A stretch of 12,066 nucleotides of DNA from DATJHM01 sp035493895. Lineage in GTDB: Bacteria > Chloroflexota > Ktedonobacteria > Ktedonobacterales > Ktedonobacteraceae. The position numbers and the translations under genes are program-made. Every line of letters begins with the position of its first letter. The first letter of the stretch is position 1. Below the pieces are notes generated by a model, which saw only the letters and a list, made by a program, of their open reading frames with translations, had not been told where the DNA came from and did not search any database. Positions 6,250 through 12,066 of the stretch are shown piece after piece. The stretch is from assembly GCA_035493895.1 (NCBI GenBank), contig DATJHM010000056.1, positions 1 through 12,066 of the forward strand. The letters are read 5' to 3'.

Positions 6250-8016
6250 ATGAAAGATGAAGTGAAAATTTTCTACTGCTATGCCCACGAAGATAAAGAT
6301 ATGCGCAAGGCATTGGATACCCACTTAAGCACATTACAACGTACTGGATTGATTAAGAGTTGGCATGACGGTGAAATCCTGAGTGGCGCTGAATGGGAAG
6401 AAGCCATTGCCACTGCACTAAACGCAGCAGATATCATTCTCTTATTGATCAGCCCCGATTTTATCGCTTCAGATAACTGTTATGAGAAAGAGATGACGAA
6501 AGCGCTTGAGAGACATGCAACTCACGCGGCTCGCGTTATTCCTATCCTTTTGCGCCCTGTTGATTGGGTAGGAACTCCTTTCAGCAAATTGCAGATGTTA
6601 CCAGACGGAGCTAAATCTATTACGCTTTGGCCTGATCGTGACGAGGCATTCGATAATGTGGTCAGAGGTATCCGCAAAACTATTGCCGATTTCCTTGCTG
6701 AAAAAAATCAGGCATTGCCTACGCTAATCTTCCCTTCCTCTCCACCAGACGGCAAGCGGTTTCGGCTTTCTCTCTGGAAAGTTGTTTCATTTAGCTCTTT
6801 GTTGTTAATTCTTATCGGGAGCATCAACCTTTATTCTCTAGCACATAGCAATACAGTCCGTCTCCAAGAAGCAGCTACTGCAACAGTGGCTGCTTCTTTC
6901 CGTCTCCAAGTAACTGCAACTGCAACATCTGATAAGTCAGCTTACGAGGAGGGAATAAATCGTCAAGGGTTGATGGGAGGTTTTGATGCTGCACACTCAA
7001 ACTATAACTCTTACGAACATGTTCTGAACGCTACAAACGTATCTCAACTACAATTAGCCTGGGCCAAAAAGATTTCAGGGTCCCCTTTGCAAGGCGGCCC
7101 TATAGTAGTCAACGACATTGTTTACGTGGCATCGTTTGATGGTGCATTACGGGCGTTGGATGCTTCTACCGGAGAGATTCTTGTTTTCTACTCCACCCAG
7201 AACGTCATAAACACTGATCCTACGTTCGCTAATGGAATTATTTACGTTGGCTCATGGGATGGTACATTTAATGCTCTTAATGCTCAAACATTAGATTATA
7301 TTTGGTCTTATTCTACTCCTCAACAACAGAGAGTTGAATGTTCATCGACTTTTGCAAATGGAACGATCTATGTCGGTACTGATGAAGGAAAGCTTTTTGC
7401 TTTTGATATAGTTTCAAGAAAAATACGTTGGTTTTTCCAGACTCAAAATGCTGTTCGCGGGGCTCCGGCAATCGTAGGTAACACCGTGTATTTTGGCTCA
7501 TTTGATGGGAACTTTTATGCGCTTAATGCCACTTCTGGAGAGAAAGTGTGGTCCTATCTCACCGGAAATATTGTGGGAGCCGCTCCAACCATCGCAGATA
7601 ATATTTTTTACGATGGTAGCTCTGACGGAAAATTTTACGCTCTTGATGCAAAAACCGGGAAATACCTTTGGTCTTACACCGTAGGACAGTCTGTACAACC
7701 TCCTGCCATAGCAAATGGAATAGTGTATATTGGTGCTGAAAATGGAAAACTTTATGCCCTTAATGCAAAGACAGGAGCTCTGCGTTGGTCTCGCTCGACC
7801 CGAGGTCGCATTACAACACCAGCAACCATAGCGAATGGAGTAATCTACATCGGTTCTGAAGATGGAAAAGTCTATGCACTCAATGCAATAACAGGCAATC
7901 CGCTCTGGTCCTATGAAACCGCAGGACAGATTGATTCTCCTATAGCGGTTGCAAATGGAACTATTTATGTAGCCTCTTATGATGGAAAGGTATACGCCTT
8001 CCGCCTGAAAAACTGA
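6250..8016 (+). CDS. TIR domain - transmembrane - PQQ-type beta-propeller protein
   Basis: This 588-aa protein has three parts. Residues 1-150 form a TIR_2-type domain: VKIFYCYAHEDKDM at the start, SWHDGEILSGAEWEE (37-51), and ISPDFIASDNCYEKEM (67-82), where Glu81 (or Glu79) fits the catalytic glutamate of NAD-cleaving TIR domains. One membrane segment follows (about 176-198), with Lys/Arg before it, so the TIR domain should be cytoplasmic and the rest outside. A Thr/Ala-rich stalk (201-230) contains a 14-residue duplication with RLQ at 204-206 and 218-220. The region 245-588 is a propeller with eight 'ANG.IYVGS.DGK.YALNA.TG..LWSY' repeats of about 40 residues, as in PQQ/WD40-like outer sensors. 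The ATG at 6250 follows AAAGGTAAG. The gene is AT-richer than hsdM and is bracketed by inverted TCTCAA motifs. TIR domains can deplete NAD or make signals in defence; here an extracellular sensor is fused to it, so trigger and role remain unknown. Confidence 0.9.
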   Translation: MKDEVKIFYCYAHEDKDMRKALDTHLSTLQRTGLIKSWHDGEILSGAEWEEAIATALNAADIILLLISPDFIASDNCYEKEMTKALERHATHAARVIPILLRPVDWVGTPFSKLQMLPDGAKSITLWPDRDEAFDNVVRGIRKTIADFLAEKNQALPTLIFPSSPPDGKRFRLSLWKVVSFSSLLLILIGSINLYSLAHSNTVRLQEAATATVAASFRLQVTATATSDKSAYEEGINRQGLMGGFDAAHSNYNSYEHVLNATNVSQLQLAWAKKISGSPLQGGPIVVNDIVYVASFDGALRALDASTGEILVFYSTQNVINTDPTFANGIIYVGSWDGTFNALNAQTLDYIWSYSTPQQQRVECSSTFANGTIYVGTDEGKLFAFDIVSRKIRWFFQTQNAVRGAPAIVGNTVYFGSFDGNFYALNATSGEKVWSYLTGNIVGAAPTIADNIFYDGSSDGKFYALDAKTGKYLWSYTVGQSVQPPAIANGIVYIGAENGKLYALNAKTGALRWSRSTRGRITTPATIANGVIYIGSEDGKVYALNAITGNPLWSYETAGQIDSPIAVANGTIYVASYDGKVYAFRLKN

Positions 8017-8047
8017 GTAATCTATAACATGGCCATTTTTATCGTGT

Positions 8048-8076
8048 TATCTCAAAATCGACCGTTTTTTGAGACA
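8048..8076. repeat. Inverted motif right of the TIR gene
   Basis: TCTCAAAA (8050-8057) and TTTTGAGA (8067-8074) are a perfect inverted repeat; in the longer form, TATCTCAA (8048) mirrors TTGAGACA (8069-8076). It lies about 30 bp after the TIR stop and has nearly the same geometry (29 bp) as the motif left of that gene (30 bp). With no T-run beyond the stem, it is more likely a transposon-end or binding site than a terminator, though it could weakly stop transcription. Confidence 0.6.
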
Positions 8077-8140
8077 TATGGTTCTGCTTTTCTGAAGGTG
8101 CGTCGCACCGCCTCCACAAGCACGGGATTCCCTCTTGACG

Positions 8141-8206
8141 AATCTCAAAACTCATCTCAAAATCAGAATCTCAAAACATCAAGCAGTTGACGGGAACCTT
8201 GAGACA
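8141..8206. repeat. Cluster of ATCTCAAAA motifs upstream of the resolvase
   Basis: ATCTCAAAA occurs three times (8142-8150, 8154-8162, 8168-8176), spaced 12 and 14 bp apart. An inverted TTGAGACA follows at 8199-8206, 14 bp before the resolvase ATG. Arrays like this are typical of transposase-binding sites at a transposon end or of a resolvase res site. The motif is the one that flanks the TIR gene, tying the two together. Confidence 0.6.
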
Positions 8207-8219
8207 AAAGGAAGAGATT

Positions 8220-8564
8220 ATGAAGATTGGCTATGTGCGCGTTTCCAAGCAGGAGCAACACGAGACACTCCAGATTGACGCTCTGAAAAAAGCAGGTTGT
8301 GAGAAATGGTTTGTAGACAAGATGACGGGGTCAAAGGCAGAGAGAAAAGGGCTGGATGAGGCCTTGGCGTATGTGCGACCAGGAGATACGTTCGTTGTCT
8401 GGAAACTGGATCGAGCAGGGCGCTCCTTAACCCATTTGATTGAGTTGCTCAAAGGTCTCCAGGAGCGTGGTATTGAGTTCATCAGTTTAACTGAGCAGAT
8501 CGATCACCTTCGCGCCATGATCTCAAGAGTTGGATTAATGCGGCTCTTTTTTGAGCCTGGATGA
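8220..8564 (+). pseudogene. Truncated serine recombinase (resolvase / TniR-like), catalytic domain only
   Basis: The ATG at 8220 follows AAAGGAAGAG and starts MKIGYVRVSKQEQ; an upstream TTG at 8187 is unlikely. Ser9 in YVRVS is the nucleophile, and Arg7 and WKLDRAGRS (61-69, with Asp64, Arg65, Arg68) complete the resolvase active site. Homology is good up to FISLTEQID (residue 95, base 8504). The family normally continues with a dimer helix (GKL..H..GALAEFER-like) and a C-terminal HTH, for a total of about 185-200 residues. Here 19 unrelated residues follow and a stop. The protein therefore lacks the dimerisation helix and DNA-binding domain and should be inactive. Resolvases of this type accompany Tni transposons, which fits the TniA/TniB relics on the other side of the TIR gene. 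Confidence 0.85.
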
Positions 8565-8796
8565 TGTTTGGGCGCAATTCGTCGAGATTGTGTTGCGATA
8601 TGGCGAATGTATTTTCGTGTGCTCGTCTTTCTAAATTTTGCGGCCATAAAGTTCCATTTGCTGTAACCGAAGAACTCTGCAATGCATCTCTAACTTGAGA
8701 AGAAACTGAGATGGATATTGTGATTTTTTGCTCATATATGAAAGGCTCATTTATCGCGTCAGAGTTACTGATACACCCCCAGAAGATCCTATGCAT
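8482..8796 (-). CDS. Short hypothetical ORF, possibly the remnant of a small gene, coupled to the 538-aa gene
   Basis: This 104-aa minus-strand frame starts with an ATG that overlaps the stop of the upstream 538-aa gene by one base (TAATG), a pattern typical of translational coupling. Residues 28-40 (ITISISVSSQVRD) and especially 62-92 (HENTFAISQHNLDELRPN... AALIQLLRSWREGD) look protein-like, the latter recalling small Chloroflexota/cyanobacterial proteins with a 'LL.SW.EGD' motif. The last residues are antisense to the truncated resolvase, so the original C-terminus was probably lost at the same junction (8505-8520). The first about 27 residues look less natural, so the true start could be internal. 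I cannot assign a function. Whether it is expressed is doubtful. Confidence 0.4.
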   Translation of the reverse strand: MHRIFWGCISNSDAINEPFIYEQKITISISVSSQVRDALQSSSVTANGTLWPQNLERRAHENTFAISQHNLDELRPNIIQAQKRAALIQLLRSWREGDRSAQLN

Positions 8797-10412
8797 TATT
8801 GCCTCCCATGGAGAAGTTCTTCTAGCTGTGCTTCTTTCTGCTTCGCCTTGCGGGCGGCCGCCGCTGCTTGAGCTGCCACCCGGCGTCGTTCGCGTACAAG
8901 CTCCTGATGCTCGGCGCGCCAGCGTTCGATGTCATCCCTTGTAAGAGACATAATAACGCGGCGATCGTAGACGGCGTAGTCGTAGTCGTTCCCTGCTTTG
9001 TGGAAGCTGCTGTAGGTGAGGATGGGGAACCTCTCCTCCTCTACCCAGCGTTTGCGCTCGGTCGTCGTGCAGCCGAGAAGCGTTTCCAGTTCCCAGGGAG
9101 GCACCGCGAGTTCAAAGGCGAAGACCTCAAAAAACTGAGCCCGGGCGGTCTTATCGGCCTCCAGATGTGGCGAGAGATGTTGGATGAGATTGCTCTTGAT
9201 CTCACGCGCACTGGCGGGCAGCTTGAGAAAGGCCAGAAATGCTCCCAACTGCTCTTTGGAGATCAGAGCAGGCCATTCTTTGGGCAACGTAACCGTGTCG
9301 GCGAGATCGGGACAGGTTGCCGATGATCCCTGCGCTTTCAGGCGCGTGAGCGCTTTGAGCCATGCGGGCTTGCGTGCTTCCTCCAGCTCACGTTGGCGCG
9401 CGAGATACGCGGTCCGGCTGGTTTCGAGCTGCGCCTCATAGCGCTTCAGAATTTCGGGTAAGAGCGTCATGAAGTCCCGAATTGCGGCGGGCACGTTTGT
9501 TGTCAAGATATGGTTCAGCTCGAGGATAGAACTGAGGGGGAAGGAGAGCAATGCTGCTTGCGGCTCCGTCTCAGCTTTGACGCAGTATTGTTCTGAGAGA
9601 GTCGTCAGGCGTTGTTGTATGGTATCGTCGTGTCGGAGAAAGGTGAGTTCGGGTGCGCCGTCAAAGAGTTTGCCTTCGGCATTGAAGGCCCTGCGAAGCG
9701 GGCCCAGGTCGATGGACATGCTGGCAAACTGTGAATCTGTCTCTCGCACGCTCATGTATGGGCGATGGTTTTTCTGGCACTTGCTCTGGACGAGAGTGAG
9801 CACTCGCGTGGGCATATCAGGACTCAAGAGCAGATAGCCCTGCTGCCATGCCTGCTCGATCTGTTTATCTTCGAGACTGCGTTGCTGAGCCTGGAGCTGT
9901 TTGGGTGAAGGTTGTTGCAGCGGGGGAGTCGAGGGAGACTCTTTGGTGTGGAAGATCTGTGTGTGGAGCGGTTCGGGCGCGCCATCATTGAGCCATGCGG
10001 CTAAGGACCGCAACCAGTTCTGTGCTATCGGAGGACGAGGCTGCTCCTCGCCATCGGCATCCTGCAAGCAGACCTGATAGGCCAGATCGGTGACCAGATG
10101 AAGTTGCTTGATCGGTATCATAATCAGGCGCTGTTGGAGCGCCGCTACATCCAGACACACGAACTCGCCATCTGGATCAGCGTGACCTTCGATCTCCCAC
10201 CACGCTGTGTACGTCGCGTACAAGACCTGCGAATGTGCAGAGCGGATGCCATAACCCAGTAGCAGGCAGAGATCGTCCAGATCTTCATCCATAGATTCCT
10301 CGCCGATCATGTGCTCGAACCAGGATAAGAATAGCGTATTAAGTTGTTCGCCGCTGTATTGTAAGAGCGTTGCCCGGCATTGTTGTAGTAGCTTCTCCGT
10401 TTTCGGTTTCAT
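8796..10412 (-). CDS. Hypothetical protein, 538 aa, mostly helical, with DNA-binding-like C-terminal half
   Basis: I do not recognise the family. The frame has coding character throughout and no signal peptide or membrane segment. Numbered from the ATG at 10412, residues 1-145 are a helical domain with many Trp/Leu, followed by a Pro/Gln-rich linker (about 155-180) and a middle domain (185-330) with some beta character. A charged helix (about 320-350) leads to a short segment resembling a SAP-type helix pair (about 385-413, KEQLGAFLAFL then IKSNLIQHL). Next is a MerR-like 'ELETLLGCTTTERKRWVEEERFPIL' helix-turn-helix-like block (about 441-466). The end (495-538) is a highly charged coiled coil with an Ala-rich stretch. 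GTG at 10421 is an alternative start; GAGGTGAGGGG (complement of 10421-10431) serves either. The gene faces the upstream GTGTAGGAT array, so a role in binding that array or as an initiator-like or regulatory protein is conceivable but unproven. Confidence 0.75.
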   Translation of the reverse strand: MKPKTEKLLQQCRATLLQYSGEQLNTLFLSWFEHMIGEESMDEDLDDLCLLLGYGIRSAHSQVLYATYTAWWEIEGHADPDGEFVCLDVAALQQRLIMIPIKQLHLVTDLAYQVCLQDADGEEQPRPPIAQNWLRSLAAWLNDGAPEPLHTQIFHTKESPSTPPLQQPSPKQLQAQQRSLEDKQIEQAWQQGYLLLSPDMPTRVLTLVQSKCQKNHRPYMSVRETDSQFASMSIDLGPLRRAFNAEGKLFDGAPELTFLRHDDTIQQRLTTLSEQYCVKAETEPQAALLSFPLSSILELNHILTTNVPAAIRDFMTLLPEILKRYEAQLETSRTAYLARQRELEEARKPAWLKALTRLKAQGSSATCPDLADTVTLPKEWPALISKEQLGAFLAFLKLPASAREIKSNLIQHLSPHLEADKTARAQFFEVFAFELAVPPWELETLLGCTTTERKRWVEEERFPILTYSSFHKAGNDYDYAVYDRRVIMSLTRDDIERWRAEHQELVRERRRVAAQAAAAARKAKQKEAQLEELLHGRQ

Positions 10413-10491
10413 AACCCACACCCCTCACCTCTGAGCTTTTCTGCTCTCTTGCTTTTCATGGATTGGAAAATCGGTAATTCCAGCGATGTTT

Positions 10492-10520
10492 ATTTTACAC
10501 GCGTCGGGAAATTTGTGCAA
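10492..10520 (-). promoter_or_regulatory. Possible promoter of the 538-aa gene
   Basis: Read on the minus strand, TTGCAC (10520-10515) and TAAAAT (10497-10492) are separated by 17 bp and lie about 80 bp upstream of the start codon. The -10 matches consensus at 5 of 6 positions but the -35 at only 3 of 6, so this is tentative. Confidence 0.35.
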
Positions 10521-10797
10521 TGTGGTATTCTCCTGCTGGTGTCTGCTGCAAGGAAATCGTCGCTGCTTGTCTCATGAACTCCAACAATTCATGCCGAAAA
10601 ACGAATCTCGCAAAAACGCTTCAGAAATCTCACCATCCGCCGAATATATATACCAGGAGGAACAAACACGCCCTTCCTCCCGGCTCTCACACTCACGATG
10701 TCGCTTGAGCGAGGAACAGTGCCGCATCGACATGGGGACACATGGAGTGCTGGTGTAGGGGAGAGTGTCAGAGGATGATCTCGCTGAAATCGGCAGT
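10521..10797. other. Non-coding stretch upstream of the 538-aa gene
   Basis: No convincing gene is seen on either strand; the open frames have no protein-like composition or good start context. An AGGAGG at 10655-10660 is not followed by a suitable start codon. It leads into the GTGTAGGAT array. Confidence 0.5.
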
Positions 10798-10900
10798 GTG
10801 TAGGATATGTAGGATATGTAGCATTTTTGCATTTTTGTAAAAACTTGGTAGCGCGTCAGTGTAGGATATGTAGGATATGTAGCATTTTTGTAGCGCATCA
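10798..10900 (+). repeat. Tandem direct repeat (iteron-like), two copies
   Basis: Two units lie end to end. The first (10798-10858, 61 bp) and the second (10859-10900, 42 bp) share an identical 32-bp block (10798-10829 and 10859-10890) and a 10-bp tail TAGCGC(G/A)TCA. The first has 19 extra bases between them. Inside each block the 9-mer TGTAGGATA is itself repeated twice. Further partial copies are GTGTAGGAT at 10957-10965 and TGTAGGATGTGTAGCACTTT at 10992-11011. Clustered direct repeats of this kind are often binding sites for a protein, such as replication iterons, partition sites or operators. Confidence 0.8.
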
Positions 10901-11190
10901 CCAAAAAGATCCAAACTTCCTGCCTCACATTGCTATGTCGCCTGATGTAGGGGCCAGTGTAGGATCGAGATCCCGATCACATCCACCTTCCTGTAGGATG
11001 TGTAGCACTTTAACAATTTTTATAACCCACTGCCATCATGCGCAGCAATTCGCGTTGATCTCCTTCTCTTTTTCCGGCAATATGTTGGAATCAATGAGAC
11101 AAGCCGCGATACTACAAGGGGGCGTGGATTGATAGATCAGCCGCGCCCATAGGCATGAAGTGAAGTAAGTGACCTATGTTCATTTCCATG
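10901..11190. other. Non-coding stretch after the direct repeats
   Basis: It holds the degenerate GTGTAGGAT copies (10957-10965, 10992-11011). I see no gene, RNA gene or clear promoter in it. Confidence 0.45.
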
Positions 11191-11194
11191 TAGC

Positions 11195-11311
11195 GGCGGG
11201 GTTTATCTCCGCCAACGTGAGCCAAAGACGGCCTTGCGGGGCGAACCGGGGTGGTTGCCGACCCCAGCGCAGACAAGCCGCGCCGAATACGCATCAACCT
11301 GAGAAAGGATA
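11195..11311. repeat. Dispersed hairpin repeat, rearranged copy (hairpin plus inverted tail block)
   Basis: On the plus strand GGCGGGG (11195-11201) pairs with CTCCGCC (11207-11213, one G-U pair) around a TTTAT loop, the same loop as in copies A and B. About 75 bp on, 11286-11305 is the exact reverse complement of the 20-base block at 3903-3922, with GCGCCG next to it matching five of six bases. The hairpin and the tail block are thus in opposite orientation here, unlike in the other copies, suggesting rearrangement or two partial insertions. Confidence 0.65.
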
Positions 11312-11432
11312 GGCTATTCGAAATGGCCGGGGGGCCTGCCGGTCCGAGACTACCCCTCCCAGTGGTGTGTATCGGAACCACATCGCCTTTGGCATGGGGG
11401 GCATGTAGTCCCAACCCTCGTAGAAACGCAGA

Positions 11433-11540
11433 GGTAGGGGCAGCGGTTTATCCCTGCCCGCGGGCCCCACCGGCCATCTCGATCCCTCGGTTGATGCGTA
11501 TTCATTGCGGATAAGCAGCGACGCTACAAGGGTGGGGTCG
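11433..11540 (+). repeat. Dispersed hairpin repeat, copy B
   Basis: It aligns with copy A at 3841-3960. It has GGTAGGGG, then hairpin GGGCAG, bulged C, GG; loop TTTAT; CC, CTGCCC (11438-11459), the block GGCCCCACCGGCC, the block GGTTGATGCGTATT (11489-11502) and a CTACAAGGGTGGGG tail. The stem sequence differs completely from copy A but still pairs, and the bulge sits on the same side close to the loop. The surrounding 11312-11432 is GC-rich and shows no gene. Confidence 0.68.
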
Positions 11541-11627
11541 ATGGGCACCGGGTACAGGCGTATTTACGTGACATCGGGGGGCATCACTCCCATTATTGCC
11601 ACAAGAAATTTGGTTCATTCTCATACT

Positions 11628-11650
11628 AAATAAGCTTATTTGCTTATTTG
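11628..11650. promoter_or_regulatory. Perfect palindrome with direct repeats upstream of the protease gene, possible operator
   Basis: AAATAAGCTTATTT (11628-11641) is a perfect 14-bp palindrome, and GCTTATTT is repeated directly at 11634-11641 and 11643-11650. It lies in an AT-rich patch within GC-rich surroundings, about 77-99 bp before the ATG at 11727, which suits a repressor operator or promoter region. No clear -35/-10 pair could be fixed. Confidence 0.4.
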
Positions 11651-11726
11651 CTATCAAGTACTGTGCTGAACCAATGCATAGAATGTCGCAAGTGCTCCAT
11701 TGCAGGAAGAGGCGAAAGGAACTGCT

Positions 11727-12066
11727 ATGGCCGAGGATTCTTCCACTATCATCGTATCGCGGAGCAGATCACCTCTGAGATTCTTCTTGCTGATTTTCGC
11801 TCTTACGCTTCCATTCTGGTTGGCCGGGGCATTGACATCATTTCAACTGCTACCGGGCCTCCCGATAAGTGCGCTCGCGTTCTTATGTCCGGTGACAGCG
11901 GCAGCGATTTTGCTCTATCGAGAGGACAAGTCCGCAGGCGTGAAGGCATTGCTGAAGAGAGCGTTCGACTTCAAGCGCGTCACAGCGAAGATCTGGTACG
12001 TGCCGACCCTCTTTCTGATGCCTTGTATCATGCTCCTATCGTATGCTGTGATGCGCCTGATGGGAG
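11727..12066 (+). CDS. CPBP-family intramembrane protease (CAAX/Abi), N-terminal part, runs off the window
   Basis: An open frame of 113 codons from ATG 11727 continues past the right edge. GAAAGGA about 8 nt before the ATG serves as ribosome-binding site. After a short basic N-terminus (SRSRSPLR) comes a first membrane segment FFLLIFALTLPFWLAGAL (19-36), then LPGLPISALAFLCPVTAAAILLY with a second (about 45-66). A cytoplasmic Lys/Arg-rich stretch (KALLKRAFDFKRVTAKIWY) and a third segment (VPTLFLMPCIMLLSYAVM) follow. This arrangement, with the P(I)SAL...CP...AA.IL.YRE and LLKR.FD..R pattern, fits the start of bacterial CPBP glutamic-type membrane proteases. The catalytic EExxxR and later His motifs would lie beyond the window, so the call is from the N-terminal pattern only. 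Members serve in bacteriocin immunity, protein processing or unknown roles. Confidence 0.7.
   Translation, partial: MAEDSSTIIVSRSRSPLRFFLLIFALTLPFWLAGALTSFQLLPGLPISALAFLCPVTAAAILLYREDKSAGVKALLKRAFDFKRVTAKIWYVPTLFLMPCIMLLSYAVMRLMG

Noticed and set aside
8048..8076. Intrinsic terminator of the TIR gene
   Set aside because: The stem is AT-only at its top and no T-run follows; the motif recurs in non-terminator positions.
6152..8206. Intact transposon with target duplications
   Set aside because: The 5 bases outside the candidate ends (CGAGT on the left; TATGG or AAAGG on the right) do not match.
8868..9441. Plus-strand open frames opposite the 538-aa gene
   Set aside because: They are shadows of the minus-strand gene, which has far better composition and a good start; theirs lack ribosome-binding sites and protein-like character.
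10798..10900. CRISPR array
   Set aside because: The two units adjoin with no spacer of constant length, no further regular copies exist and no cas gene is near.
10486..11132. Several 60-118 codon frames in the repeat region
   Set aside because: The translated repeats give tandem short peptides (such as YISYIS) and no sensible start context; treated as non-coding.
11112..11548. Open frames on both strands in the GC-rich repeat cluster
   Set aside because: High GC lowers stop frequency; the peptides are Pro/Gly/Ala-rich translations of the hairpin repeats.

Overview
The window looks like an accessory (defence/mobile) region of a soil bacterium, most likely a Ktedonobacteria-type member of the Chloroflexota. 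This is an inference from an Ala/Thr-rich stalk next to the membrane segment in the TIR protein, PQQ-type propellers, Tni/Mu-type transposase remnants and GC-rich hairpin repeats. No rRNA or other phylogenetic marker is present.

Bases 1-5525 are a type I restriction-modification locus with an unusual order. It starts with the 3' part of hsdS (specificity subunit, with a long C-terminal extension), followed by an AAA ATPase and an HNH nuclease. These two genes are joined by a 1-nt stop/start overlap and resemble the PtuA/PtuB (Septu, retron-effector) pair and the 'restriction-associated ATPase' families. After a 287-bp gap that holds a hairpin repeat comes a complete hsdM (N6-adenine methyltransferase). 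hsdR is not in view and may lie upstream. No reverse transcriptase accompanies the ATPase/HNH pair.

Bases 5526-8564 are a decayed transposon zone. A perfect-consensus promoter drives a Mu/TniA-type transposase relic, in which the N-terminal HTH is joined out of frame to the transposase C-terminus, and that in turn is joined in frame to the C-terminus of a TniB-like ATPase. Next comes a complete gene for a TIR-transmembrane-PQQ propeller protein (588 aa), bracketed by inverted TGTCTCAA/TTGAGACA motifs. A serine resolvase cut off after its catalytic domain ends the zone. The TIR gene therefore looks like cargo of, or an insertion into, a Tn5053/Tni-like element.

Bases 8482-10412 on the minus strand carry an unrecognised 538-aa helical protein, followed with a TAATG overlap by a short ORF that runs into the broken end of the resolvase. 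A tandem GTGTAGGAT-based array (10798-11011) lies about 0.4 kb upstream of the 538-aa gene.

Bases 11100-11726 hold more GC-rich repeats of the family seen before hsdM. They end at a perfect palindrome upstream of the start of a CPBP-type intramembrane protease gene, which leaves the window at 12066.
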